A stretch of 64,000 nt of DNA from contig NZ_AEYF01000040.1 in the NCBI RefSeq assembly GCF_000292525.1, forward strand, positions 124,001-188,000. The letters run 5' to 3'. The position numbers were made by a program, and so were the translations under genes. The notes below the pieces were generated by a model. The model worked only from the letters and a program-made list of their open reading frames with translations, searched no databases and was not told the DNA's origin. Position 1 is the stretch's first letter, and the number at the start of each line of letters is the position of its first letter. Positions 45,770 to 52,974 of the stretch are shown here, in pieces. The stretch comes from Rhizobium sp. CCGE 510. Its GTDB lineage: Bacteria; Pseudomonadota; Alphaproteobacteria; Rhizobiales; Rhizobiaceae.

Positions 45770-46572
45770 CGACGCGGCTCCTGGGGTCGTTGCCAGGGCA
45801 TGACGAGGCGCTGGATCAACAGCGTCAGCCCGAAGAGGCAGAGGGTAAGCACGGCGCTGATGACGACGGCGGCAAGCACGAGATCGGGGCGAAAATTGTT
45901 TTTGGCGTTGAGGATATAGATGCCGAGGCCGCGGGCGGCGCCAGCATATTCGGCAAAGATCGCGCCGACGACGGCATAGGTGATCGAGATCCTCAGGCCG
46001 GCGAAGAAATAGGGCAGCGCCGAGGGAAGCCGCGCCAGGCGGAAGATCCGCCAGCGGCTCGCCTTCATCGAGTTCAGCAATTCGGCGATGTCGCGGTCGG
46101 TCGATTGATAGCCCTGCAGCAGGGCGACCAGCAGCGGAAAGAAGGTGACGAGCGCCACCAGCAGAATCTTCGGCAACAGGCCGAAACCGAACCAGAGGAC
46201 GACAAGGGGCGCGATCGCCACCAGCGGCAGCGTCTGGCTGGCGATGAAAATCGGCAGCAATGCCCGGCGCATGAAAGGCACGAAATCCATCAGGATCGAA
46301 GCGGTGAAGGCGAAGGCAAGCGACAGCGCGAAACCGCCGAGTGTCGCACCCAGCGTCGGCCAGGTGTTTGCTATCAGCGCTTCACGGTTCAGCCAGCCCT
46401 GGAAAACGATGCGCGAAGGCGCCGGCAGGATGGAAGGTTTGATGCCGGAAAGATCGACATAAAGTTCCCATGCCGCCAAGAAGGCGCAGCCCGCGAGAAA
46501 GGCGGGTATGCCCCGGTAGAGAGCGGCGCGGAGCGCGGCAAGGCGCGAATCCGATGGTTGTAGCGATGTCAT
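45766..46572 (-). CDS. thiX: Thiamine-precursor ABC transporter, permease (ThiX-like)
   Basis: 268-residue inner-membrane permease of the BPD_transp_1 family with about six helices. The EAA-type coupling loop is ASRWRIFRLARLPSALPYFFAGLRIS near residues 165-190 (core RLARLPSALPYFFAGL). The first part has a basic N-terminus and WELYVDLSGIKPSILP periplasmic loop typical of the SsuC/TauC-like group. It is between ykoF (gap 90 bases) and thiZ (4-base overlap). Confidence 0.91.
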   Translation of the reverse strand: MTSLQPSDSRLAALRAALYRGIPAFLAGCAFLAAWELYVDLSGIKPSILPAPSRIVFQGWLNREALIANTWPTLGATLGGFALSLAFAFTASILMDFVPFMRRALLPIFIASQTLPLVAIAPLVVLWFGFGLLPKILLVALVTFFPLLVALLQGYQSTDRDIAELLNSMKASRWRIFRLARLPSALPYFFAGLRISITYAVVGAIFAEYAGAARGLGIYILNAKNNFRPDLVLAAVVISAVLTLCLFGLTLLIQRLVMPWQRPQEPRR

Positions 46573-46662
46573 CAGCGTTCGATTTCAGGCTTTCGTCGGG
46601 CACTGTCACAATTCCTTAGATCGGAATCGATGTAAGGGCAAATTATTCAGCAATTCAAAGTG

Positions 46663-47295
46663 TTACAGCGTCCTTTGCGCGTCTGCCAAGACGCGCGGCG
46701 CTGTATTGGCGGAGACCGTGATGTCGAGCGTCACGTGTCCCTCCGGATCGCCGAAGCGATAGAAGGCCTCATGAATGGTCGCGAAGACGGCGCCGGCATC
46801 GCCCCCCAGCCGGGTGCAGAAATTCTTGGCGCGGTCGAAGGTGCCGGAGCGCTTCAGGAAATCGATGCAGCCATAGATCTCGTCCATATGGCTGCCGGTT
46901 CCCATGACGTAGAGCGAGAATTGCGCCGCCGCCGGCTGTCCGGTTTCGTCGGTCGTTTCAACGGCGGCAAGCGCGGATGTAATCCGGTCGGCAAGCGGCT
47001 CCGCCCGGCCGGCAGAGGGGGTGACGCCGCAGATGGCGTCGTCGGGCTCGCCTGGGCAGCCGCGTGAGACCGCGGCGGACAGCACGCAGTGCTCGCCGGT
47101 GTTGGCGGCGGCGACGAAAAGATCGCGCATGGCCGCGAAAAGGATATCAGGCGGGCCAACCAGCAGGGTGGAGATGTCATCGGTCTCGATGCACAGCCGA
47201 TCGCGATAGGGATCGAGCGCCTTGACGGCATCGAGGATGATGCCGACGAAATTGCCGGACATCGGATAGAGTGACACTTGTGCGCCTGAGAACAT
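46663..47295 (-). CDS. ykoF: YkoF-family thiamine/HMP-binding protein
   Basis: 210 residues with two repeated ferredoxin-like YkoF domains (about 1-90 and 110-200). MFSGAQVSLYPMSGNFVGIILDAV and, in the second half, AAQFSLYVMGTGSHMDEIYGCIDFL share the QxSLYxMG pattern of the repeat. Bacillus YkoF binds thiamine; here it is first in an operon with thiX-thiZ-thiY. The ATG at 47295 has GAGG at 47301-47304 as its ribosome site, which lies at the 3' edge of the TPP riboswitch. Confidence 0.9.
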   Translation of the reverse strand: MFSGAQVSLYPMSGNFVGIILDAVKALDPYRDRLCIETDDISTLLVGPPDILFAAMRDLFVAAANTGEHCVLSAAVSRGCPGEPDDAICGVTPSAGRAEPLADRITSALAAVETTDETGQPAAAQFSLYVMGTGSHMDEIYGCIDFLKRSGTFDRAKNFCTRLGGDAGAVFATIHEAFYRFGDPEGHVTLDITVSANTAPRVLADAQRTL

Positions 47296-47298
47296 CTG

Positions 47299-47393
47299 AA
47301 CCTCGCTCCGCTGGCATTACCCAGATCAGCTTTGAAGGGTCCAGAGGCTTGCGCCTCACATCTCAGCCCCGGCGATACGGAGCTCCCCTGTTA
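47299..47393 (-). promoter_or_regulatory. TPP riboswitch (THI element) of ykoF-thiXZY
   Basis: Read on the minus strand, the conserved blocks occur in order: GGGGAGC (near 47387), GGGCTGAGATG (near 47370), GGACCCTT (near 47340) and CTGATCTGGGTAATGCCAGCG (near 47308-47330; first 20 bases shown by CTGATCTGGGTAATGCCAGC). This is an unmistakable TPP aptamer. The last helix strand runs into the ykoF ribosome site, pointing to control of translation initiation. Ligand: thiamine diphosphate. Confidence 0.96.
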
Positions 47394-47479
47394 TTTCGGC
47401 GGAAACTATCATCGGGGTTTTCTTCCCGCAACCGCAAAATTGCAAACCCGTCCACCCGGTCGGAATACACCTGATTTGA

Positions 47480-47518
47480 GGGGAACACCCGAGCGGGACT
47501 TCCGTTCGGGTGTTCCCC
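47480..47518. repeat. Strong inverted repeat between the TPP riboswitch and soxR
   Basis: GGGGAACACCCGA and TCGGGTGTTCCCC form a perfect 13-bp stem around a 13-base loop. No T-run follows on either strand. It lies inside the region that a minus-strand SoxR-dependent transcript would cross, and may be a processing or stability structure, or a dispersed repeat. Confidence 0.7.
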
Positions 47519-47580
47519 GGGGCCCGTACCTGCCGGGAACGGGACCGCAGCTTTCTGCCTCAAGCGGCGACATCCAGCGC

Positions 47581-47613
47581 AAGCCCAAACGGGGCATGCG
47601 CTCGCTTGGGCTT
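47581..47613. repeat. Second inverted repeat upstream of soxR
   Basis: AAGCCCAA at 47581-47588 and TTGGGCTT at 47606-47613 form an 8-bp stem around a 17-base loop. With the 47480 hairpin it makes the soxR/riboswitch gap unusually structured. The plus-strand soxR -35 candidate lies at its right edge. Confidence 0.5.
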
Positions 47614-47640
47614 TACGACTGCAGGAGCAAGAGTTATAAA
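47612..47640 (+). promoter_or_regulatory. Candidate soxR promoter
   Basis: TTTACG at 47612-47617 and TATAAA at 47635-47640 with 17-base spacing point towards soxR. Start of transcription would fall near 47647, inside the soxbox, so SoxR bound there could repress its own gene. The -10 overlaps the -10 of the opposite promoter. Confidence 0.5.
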
Positions 47641-47663
47641 ACCTCAACTAATATTGAGGTCAA
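47633..47663 (-). promoter_or_regulatory. SoxR-dependent type promoter with soxbox, pointing away from soxR
   Basis: On the minus strand, TTGACC (47663-47658), a 19-base spacer and TATAAC (47638-47633) enclose the dyad CCTCAA-N6-TTGAGG (47642-47659 on plus). The overlong 19-base spacer and the overlap of the -35 with the first two bases of the dyad are exactly those of Escherichia coli soxS. This is the architecture that oxidised SoxR activates. The predicted transcript starts near 47626 and runs towards the TPP riboswitch. Confidence 0.8.
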
Positions 47664-47669
47664 GAGGTG

Positions 47670-48134
47670 ATGGATACAACTCCCGCAACGCCGCTCGGCA
47701 GGCTCCTGGCGGTCGGCGAAGTGGCGGAGCGTAGCGGCCTTGCCGTCTCGGCGCTGCATTTTTACGAGACCAAGGGGCTGATCTCGAGCATCCGCTCCCG
47801 CGGCAACCAGCGGCGTTATGGGCGCGATGTGCTTCGCCGTCTCGGCATCATCAAGGTGGCACAGCGTGTCGGCATTCCGCTTTCGGAAATCCAGGCAGCG
47901 TTCAGGTCCCTGCCGCAGGGACGCACACCGACCGTTACAGACTGGCAGACGCTGTCTGCGCGCTGGAAGGATGATCTCGATGCGCGAATCGGGCGGCTCA
48001 GTCTGTTGCGCGACCGATTGACCGGCTGCATCGGCTGCGGCTGCCTGTCGATTGAAAGCTGCCCGTTGCGCAATCCCTCCGACCGGCTCGGCAAGGAGGG
48101 GCCGGGTGCGCGGCTTCTGGAGACCGAAAACTAA
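47670..48134 (+). CDS. soxR: Redox-sensitive MerR-family regulator SoxR
   Basis: 154-residue [2Fe-2S] sensor. N-terminal MerR winged helix (LLAVGEVAERSGLAVSALHFYE, about 12-33), long dimerisation helix (about 80-118), and the cluster ligands CIGCGCLSIESC (C-x2-C-x-C-x5-C) near 119-130. Ends with a variable acidic tail. Senses redox-cycling compounds and activates promoters with 19-base spacers. ATG at 47670 follows AAGAGG closely; a GTG at 47667 is in frame. No soxS is present, as in other non-enteric bacteria. Confidence 0.95.
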   Translation: MDTTPATPLGRLLAVGEVAERSGLAVSALHFYETKGLISSIRSRGNQRRYGRDVLRRLGIIKVAQRVGIPLSEIQAAFRSLPQGRTPTVTDWQTLSARWKDDLDARIGRLSLLRDRLTGCIGCGCLSIESCPLRNPSDRLGKEGPGARLLETEN

Positions 48135-48297
48135 CCCTCGGGGAAACCCGGTCTCTCCAGGAGGAGATCGCGTCGCCCCGGGGAGAGACCGAGCCTCTCC
48201 CGGAAAGATCGATGCCTGCCTTTCTTTCGGTTGCTGGGCTCATATGTTATGGGCGAGTGACGCAACCGCCGGCACTGTCCGCGAGGAGGACGGCTTC

Positions 48298-49068
48298 GTG
48301 TTTCATCCCAGACTGTTCGAAAATCGTAATGTTGTCGTCACCGGCGCCGGCCGCGGCATTGGCCTTGAAGTCGCGCGTCAGTTTCTGGACTGCGGCGCGA
48401 AGGTGATCGTCCATACCGGACGCAAGCCGGGACGGGACCTGCCGGATTTCCTGCTGACGGCTGAATCGGAAAGACGGGCGCTGCTGCTGCACGCCGATTT
48501 CTCCGCCGTCGGCGGGGCGGCGCAATTTGCCGAAGAGGTTCTCGCTTTCTTCGACAGGGTGCATGTGCTCGTCAACAATGCCGGCACCATGCTTGGCCGG
48601 TTTCCCGCTGCCACGCTGACCGACGCGGAATATGAGGCGGTCATACGGCTCAACCAGACATCGGTGGTGGCGCTGACACGGGCATTGCTGCCGGCATTGA
48701 AGGCGGCCGAAGGCGCTGCCATCGTCAATACCGTTTCGATTTCGGCACTGACCGGCGGCAGCCCCGGCTCCTCGATCTATTCGGCCTCGAAAGCCTTCGT
48801 TGCCACCTATTCGAAGGCACTTGCCCGCGAGCTTGCCCCGGATGGCATCCGCGTCAACTGCGTCTCGCCGGGAACGATCGAAACGGATTTCCACGAGCGC
48901 TATTCCTCCAGAGAAAAGCTGGAGCAGACCAGGAAATCCATCCCGCTGCAGCGGCTCGGCACGGCGGAGGATTGCGCTCCCGCCTACCTGTTCCTGGCGG
49001 CTCCCTCGCTCTCGGGATACATCACCGGCCAGGTGGTCGAGATCAATGGCGGGCAGCTTATCTGCTGA
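48298..49068 (+). CDS. Short-chain dehydrogenase/reductase
   Basis: 256-residue classical SDR. GTG at 48298 follows GAGGAGG at 8 bases, an excellent ribosome site, and gives (M)FHPRLFENRNVVVTGAGRG. Cofactor motif TGAGRGIGLEVARQFLDCG near 15-33, with the next Arg in HTGRKPGRD suggesting NADP; NNAGTM near 95-100; catalytic Ser in VNTVSISALTGG and YSASKAFVATY near 161-171. Ending EINGGQLIC. Substrate unknown. It precedes an ArsR-type gene by 104 bases that hold a separate promoter. Confidence 0.9.
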   Translation: MFHPRLFENRNVVVTGAGRGIGLEVARQFLDCGAKVIVHTGRKPGRDLPDFLLTAESERRALLLHADFSAVGGAAQFAEEVLAFFDRVHVLVNNAGTMLGRFPAATLTDAEYEAVIRLNQTSVVALTRALLPALKAAEGAAIVNTVSISALTGGSPGSSIYSASKAFVATYSKALARELAPDGIRVNCVSPGTIETDFHERYSSREKLEQTRKSIPLQRLGTAEDCAPAYLFLAAPSLSGYITGQVVEINGGQLIC

Positions 49069-49103
49069 TTTACTTGGACCTTTTTTTTGGCATTTCATCA
49101 CTA

Positions 49104-49131
49104 TTGACCAATTCGCTTGTGCGAATATGCT
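49104..49131 (+). promoter_or_regulatory. arsR-type gene promoter with embedded operator
   Basis: TTGACC at 49104-49109 and TATGCT at 49126-49131 have 16-base spacing. The spacer contains the palindrome ATTCGC-TTGT-GCGAAT (49111-49126), suitable for autorepression by the downstream ArsR-family protein. Predicted start near 49138, leader about 35 bases. Confidence 0.6.
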
Positions 49132-49172
49132 ACTGTGCTGATCTACCTCACCGCCTCCTTCCGAGATATCGA

Positions 49173-49505
49173 ATGCCATTGCCTAAACCGGAGCCGGGTA
49201 TGACCGGCCAGGAGTTGCACAAACTCGCTGGAAAAGCCCATGAAGCGAGCGATCTGCTGAAAGCTTTGGCGCATCACACCCGACTTCTGATCCTCTGCAT
49301 ACTGGCGAAGGAGGAGCGGACGGTCGGTGAAATCGAAAATATTCTCGGCATACAGCAGGCAATGGTCTCGCAGCAGCTTGCGCGTTTGAGGCTCGAGGGT
49401 CTGGTCACTACGCGCCGTCAGGGCAGGCTGGTTTATTACAGCATCGGCAATGTCAGCGTGCTTGGCTTCCTGGAATCGCTATTCGATCTATTTCCGGCTG
49501 CATAA
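49173..49505 (+). CDS. ArsR/SmtB-family transcriptional regulator
   Basis: 110-residue winged-helix repressor. ALAHHTRLLILCILAKEERTVGEIENILGIQQAMVSQQLARLRLEGLVTTRRQGRLVYYSI (about 36-95; cores LAHHTRLLIL, QQAMVSQQLARLR and RRQGRLVYYSI) is the family domain. Only one Cys (LLILCIL) is present and no CxC metal site, so it is not a classical arsenic or Zn sensor; single-Cys or thiol sensing cannot be judged. The operator in its promoter suggests autoregulation. A bidirectional terminator follows. Confidence 0.9.
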   Translation: MPLPKPEPGMTGQELHKLAGKAHEASDLLKALAHHTRLLILCILAKEERTVGEIENILGIQQAMVSQQLARLRLEGLVTTRRQGRLVYYSIGNVSVLGFLESLFDLFPAA

Positions 49506-49560
49506 AAAAACTAAAGCGCGCCGCATAGACTTGCTTCATGCGACGCGCTTTAGCTTTTTT
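49504..49560. terminator. Bidirectional intrinsic terminator
   Basis: CTAAAGCGCGCCGCAT and ATGCGACGCGCTTTAG form a 16-base-arm stem (one mismatch/bulge) around AGACTTGCTTC at 49511-49553. It is flanked by seven As before and CTTTTTT after, so it could terminate both strands. It follows the ArsR-type gene directly. Confidence 0.88.
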
Positions 49561-49561
49561 A

Positions 49562-49608
49562 TGCATGTCGTCGCCCCAAAACCGCTGCTCACTTTTGGGC
49601 GACATGCA
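49562..49608. repeat. Dispersed palindromic repeat abutting the terminator
   Basis: TGCATGTCG at the left and CGACATGCA at the right enclose CCCAAAACCGCTGCTCACTTTTGGG. The combination of a GCTTTAGC terminator half followed by a GCATGTCG element recurs widely in rhizobial genomes. It lies between the ArsR-type and LysR genes. Confidence 0.75.
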
Positions 49609-49682
49609 CCAGCACCTGCCCTTGCGCAGTGCGCCTGCTATGTCGAAGATGAGGCCGGACGCGAAATGTCCCCGGAGACCGG

Positions 49683-50576
49683 ATGATCGACAAGCTGGAA
49701 TTCTTCATCGCCCTTGCCAATGAAAAGCATTTCGGCCGTGCCGCCGAGGAGTGCGGGATCTCGCAGCCGACGTTGTCGGCGGCTATCCGGCAGCTCGAAG
49801 ATCAATTGGGTGTCATGCTGGTGCAGCGGGGCTCGCGATTCCAGGGGCTGACGCCGGAAGGGCAGCGCGTGTTGGAATGGGCCCGGCGCATCGTCGGCGA
49901 TGCCCGCACCATGCGCGAAGAGATGCGCGCCGCGCGTCGCGGCCTTTCCGGCCACATTCGCCTCGCCGCCATTCCGACCGCGCTCGCCATGCTTTCGCGC
50001 ATCACCACGCCTTTTCAGGAACGGCACCCCGGCGTGACCTTCTCGATCGTCTCGCGCAATTCGCTGCAGGTGCTGAGCATGCTGGAGAATCTCGAAATCG
50101 ATGCCGGCATCACCTATCTCGAAAACGAACCGCTCGGCCGTGTCACCACCGTTCCGCTGTATGCCGAGCGCTATAATCTGATCACCGCTGCAGGCAGCCC
50201 TCTGTCCGATCGCGACAACGTGACCTGGCGAGAGGTTGGCGATCTTCGGCTTTGTCTATTGACGGCCGACATGCAGAACCGTCGCATCATCAACCGGCAC
50301 CTGACGGAAGCCGGCGCCACGGTACATCCGACGCTCGAATCCAACTCGATGATCGTGCTGTTCTCGCATGTCAGGACCGGGCGCTGGGCGAGCATCATGC
50401 CGCGCAACGTCGCCAAATCCTTTGGATTTCCAGTGGAAATCCGGATGATCCCGATTGTCGAGCCGGAGGCGCATCATCTGGTTGGGCTTGTCGCGCCTTA
50501 TCGCGAGCCGTTTACGCCGCTCGTCTCGGCCTTGCTGCACGAAGCGCGGGTGCTCGTGCAGGACGAGGAACTCTGA
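49683..50576 (+). CDS. LysR-family regulator of the formate dehydrogenase operon
   Basis: 297-residue regulator. N-terminal HTH MIDKLEFFIALANEKHFGRAAEECGISQPTLSAAIRQLE (about 1-40; core GISQPTLSAAIRQLE), effector domain about 88-290 (IRLAAIPTALAMLSRI, DAGITYLENEPLGRV). It lies immediately before fdsGBA-fdhD-fdsD, same strand, 239 bases upstream; such linked LysR genes are the usual FdsR arrangement. Because both point the same way it does not form the classic divergent LysR promoter. Formate control is inference from position. Confidence 0.88.
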   Translation: MIDKLEFFIALANEKHFGRAAEECGISQPTLSAAIRQLEDQLGVMLVQRGSRFQGLTPEGQRVLEWARRIVGDARTMREEMRAARRGLSGHIRLAAIPTALAMLSRITTPFQERHPGVTFSIVSRNSLQVLSMLENLEIDAGITYLENEPLGRVTTVPLYAERYNLITAAGSPLSDRDNVTWREVGDLRLCLLTADMQNRRIINRHLTEAGATVHPTLESNSMIVLFSHVRTGRWASIMPRNVAKSFGFPVEIRMIPIVEPEAHHLVGLVAPYREPFTPLVSALLHEARVLVQDEEL

Positions 50577-50690
50577 TAGAAAAAACCTATCGATCCACGA
50601 GATAGCTTTATTGATTGCGCGCGGCTTCCCTGAGATGTTGCTTGCGGAATAGCGTTCGGCAGGGGGAGTGTGCCTATTCCGCCAACGAGA

Positions 50691-50797
50691 GCTAGAGCAA
50701 TTCCAGCAAAACTGTGAAGCGGTTTGCGTTTGGAATTGTTTAAAAACAAAGAGATAGAGAATTTTCGTGATTCGAAGAAAAACGGAAATGCTCTAGC
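50691..50797. repeat. Long palindromic repeat between fdsR-like gene and fdsG
   Basis: Ends GCTAGAG and CTCTAGC bound a 107-base element with inner inverted features (AATTCCA...TGGAATT at about 50699-50735 and a TTCG...CGAA-like core near 50764-50775). It resembles a mosaic repeat common in rhizobial intergenic DNA. It occupies most of the fdsG upstream region and so may limit where the operon promoter can be. Confidence 0.7.
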
Positions 50798-50815
50798 CGC
50801 TGGGAGAGCTGCCTT

Positions 50816-51295
50816 ATGACCATTCATATCGCCGAGGGCGATATCACAACGCGCACCCGGTCCATCATCGCCGATCTGCGCTTTCTCGAAGGGCCGCTGC
50901 TTCCCATTCTGCACCAGGTTCAGGAAGAGTTCGGCTATGTGCCGCCGGAAGCCCTGACTGTGATTGCGGAGGAATTGAACCTCTCCCGCGCCGAGGTGCA
51001 TGGCGTGATGACCTTCTATCACGATTATCGCGACCATCCCGCCGGCCGGCATGTGCTGAAGCTCTGTCGCGCCGAAGCCTGTCAGTCGATGGGCGGCGAT
51101 GCGCTGGCGGAACGCCTCAAAACGCTGCTCGGCATCGATTTTCATCAGACGACGCTCGATGGTGCCGTGACGCTGGAGCCGGTCTACTGCCTCGGGCTCT
51201 GTGCCTGCGCGCCGGCGGCGATGCTCGATGGCGAGGTCTATGGCCGGATCGACGATCAGATGGCCGCGGAACTCGTCGCGGAGGCACGCCGATGA
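50816..51295 (+). CDS. fdsG: NAD-dependent formate dehydrogenase gamma subunit
   Basis: 159-residue NuoE-like [2Fe-2S] thioredoxin-fold subunit. Ligands: CRAEACQSMGG near 83-93 (C-x4-C) and CLGLCACAP near 124-132 (C-x3-C). GYVPPEALTVIAEELNLSRAEVHGVMTFYHDY (core EVHGVMTFYHDY) is the family N-terminal helix region. Transfers electrons between FdsA and the FMN of FdsB. Overlaps fdsB by four bases. Confidence 0.94.
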   Translation: MTIHIAEGDITTRTRSIIADLRFLEGPLLPILHQVQEEFGYVPPEALTVIAEELNLSRAEVHGVMTFYHDYRDHPAGRHVLKLCRAEACQSMGGDALAERLKTLLGIDFHQTTLDGAVTLEPVYCLGLCACAPAAMLDGEVYGRIDDQMAAELVAEARR

Positions 51296-52848
51296 CGGTC
51301 AGGATATATGTTCCGCGCGACGCCGCAGCGCTGGCGCTCGGGGCCGAGACGGTGGCAAAGGCGATTGCCCAGGAGATCGCCGCCCGCGGCCTCGATGCAG
51401 AGATCGTGCGCAACGGCTCGCGCGGAATGTTGTGGCTGGAGCCGCTGGTCGAGGTCGAGGTCGCCGGCAAGCGCATCGGCTACGGGCCGGTGAAGGCAAA
51501 GGACGTGCCTGGCCTGTTCGACGCCGGGATGGCTGATGGTGGCGATCACCCGCTCTGTCTCGGGGAGGTTGAAGACCTCCCGTTCCTCAAAGGACAGACC
51601 CGCCTGACCTTTGCCCGCTGCGGTATCACCGATCCGCTTTCGCTTGCCAACTACGAGGCGCATGGCGGCCTTGCCGGTCTTCGCCGCGCCGTTTCGATGT
51701 CACCAGCCGAGGTCGTCAAGGAAGTCACCGATTCCGGCCTGCGCGGACGCGGCGGCGCCGGCTTTCCCACCGGCATCAAGTGGAAGACCGTTCTCGATGC
51801 TGGCGGCGACCGCAAATATATCGTCTGCAATGCCGATGAGGGCGACAGCGGCACCTTTGCCGACCGGATGATCATGGAGGGTGATCCCTTCGTGCTGATC
51901 GAGGGCATGGCGATCGCAGGCCTCGCCACCGGCGCGACGAAGGGTTACGTCTACACGCGGTCGGAATATCCGCATGCAATCGCGGTGATGACCGAGGCTG
52001 TCGGCATTGCGCGCCAGGCCGGCATTCTCGGCCTGTCGGTGCTCGGCTCGGGCCGTGCCTTCGATATCGAGGTGCGCACCGGCGCCGGCGCCTATGTCTG
52101 CGGTGAGGAGACGGCGCTGCTGAACAGTCTCGAAGGCAAGCGCGGCGTCGTGCGCGCCAAGCCGCCGCTGCCGGCGCATCAGGGGCTGTTTAACTGTCCG
52201 ACCGTCATCAACAACGTGATCTCGCTCGCCTCGGTGCCGGTGATCATGGAAAAGGGTGCCGCCTTCTATCGCGATTTCGGCATGGGCCGCTCGCGTGGCA
52301 CCATTCCGCTGCAGATCGCCGGCAATGTCCGGTATGGCGGCCTCTATGAAACGGCCTTCGGGCTTTCGCTCGGCGATATCGTCGATGGGATCGGCGGCGG
52401 CACGGCGACGGGGCGACCGGTCAAGGCCGTGCAGGTCGGCGGGCCGCTCGGCGCCTATTTCCCGCGGGCGCTGTTCGATACGCCGTTCGATTACGAATCC
52501 TTCGCTGCCAAGGACGGGCTGATTGGCCATGCCGGCATCGTCGTCTTCGACGACACCGCCGATATGCTCAAGCAGGCGCGTTTCGCCATGGAATTCTGCG
52601 CCGTCGAAAGCTGCGGCAAGTGCACGCCCTGCCGCATCGGCTCGACACGCGGCGTCGAGACGGCCGACAAGATCGCCCAAGGTATCGAGCCGGAGAAGAA
52701 CCGGGTGCTGCTTGCCGACCTCTGCAACACGATGAAGTTCGGTTCGCTCTGTGCGCTCGGCGGTTTCACGCCTTATCCCGTCGTGAGTGCGATGACGCAT
52801 TTTCCCGAGGATTTTTCGCCGGCGCCGATGGTGGAGGCTGCGGAATGA
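51292..52848 (+). CDS. fdsB: NAD-dependent formate dehydrogenase beta subunit
   Basis: 518-residue NuoF-like flavoprotein with an N-terminal thioredoxin-like domain (about 1-95). NADH/FMN region GLRGRGGAGFPTGIKW near 142-157 and CNADEGDSGTFADR near 179-192; SGAGAYVCGEETALL-like GAGAYVCGEETALLNS near 264-279; the [4Fe-4S] ligands in ESCGKCTPCRIG near 440-451 with a distal Cys in LADLCNTMKFGSLCALGG. Passes formate-derived electrons to NAD+. Followed by a repeat-containing 126-base gap before fdsA. Confidence 0.95.
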   Translation: MTVRIYVPRDAAALALGAETVAKAIAQEIAARGLDAEIVRNGSRGMLWLEPLVEVEVAGKRIGYGPVKAKDVPGLFDAGMADGGDHPLCLGEVEDLPFLKGQTRLTFARCGITDPLSLANYEAHGGLAGLRRAVSMSPAEVVKEVTDSGLRGRGGAGFPTGIKWKTVLDAGGDRKYIVCNADEGDSGTFADRMIMEGDPFVLIEGMAIAGLATGATKGYVYTRSEYPHAIAVMTEAVGIARQAGILGLSVLGSGRAFDIEVRTGAGAYVCGEETALLNSLEGKRGVVRAKPPLPAHQGLFNCPTVINNVISLASVPVIMEKGAAFYRDFGMGRSRGTIPLQIAGNVRYGGLYETAFGLSLGDIVDGIGGGTATGRPVKAVQVGGPLGAYFPRALFDTPFDYESFAAKDGLIGHAGIVVFDDTADMLKQARFAMEFCAVESCGKCTPCRIGSTRGVETADKIAQGIEPEKNRVLLADLCNTMKFGSLCALGGFTPYPVVSAMTHFPEDFSPAPMVEAAE

Positions 52849-52867
52849 TGGGTTTTTCTCCAACCTT

Positions 52868-52929
52868 GCCCCTCACCCTAACCCTCTCCCCGCTCGCGGG
52901 GAGAAGGTGGCGGCAGCCGGATGAGGGGC
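52868..52929. repeat. Mosaic palindromic repeat between fdsB and fdsA
   Basis: TGCCCCTCA and TGAGGGGCA ends enclose CCCTAACCCTCTCCCCGC, CGGGGAGAAGG and GCGGCAGCCGG. This CTCTCCCC/GGGGAGA type element recurs at about 55879 and 62800 in this window and is a familiar dispersed repeat in rhizobia. It lies inside the fds operon. Confidence 0.8.
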
Positions 52930-52974
52930 ATCCCTCGATACAACCAACATACAAATCTAGCGGAGGTGCAATCC

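Noticed and set aside
47363..47647. 94-residue and 62-residue minus-strand frames downstream of the SoxR-type promoter
   Set aside because: The longer begins with TTG inside the promoter itself, the shorter has no good ribosome site, and both cross the palindromes and the TPP aptamer. I treat the region as non-coding, though a short peptide cannot be excluded.
52849..52974. REP-like repeats read as a CRISPR array or riboswitch
   Set aside because: Single palindromes with no regular spacer units; the pattern matches dispersed rhizobial repeats, not CRISPR.
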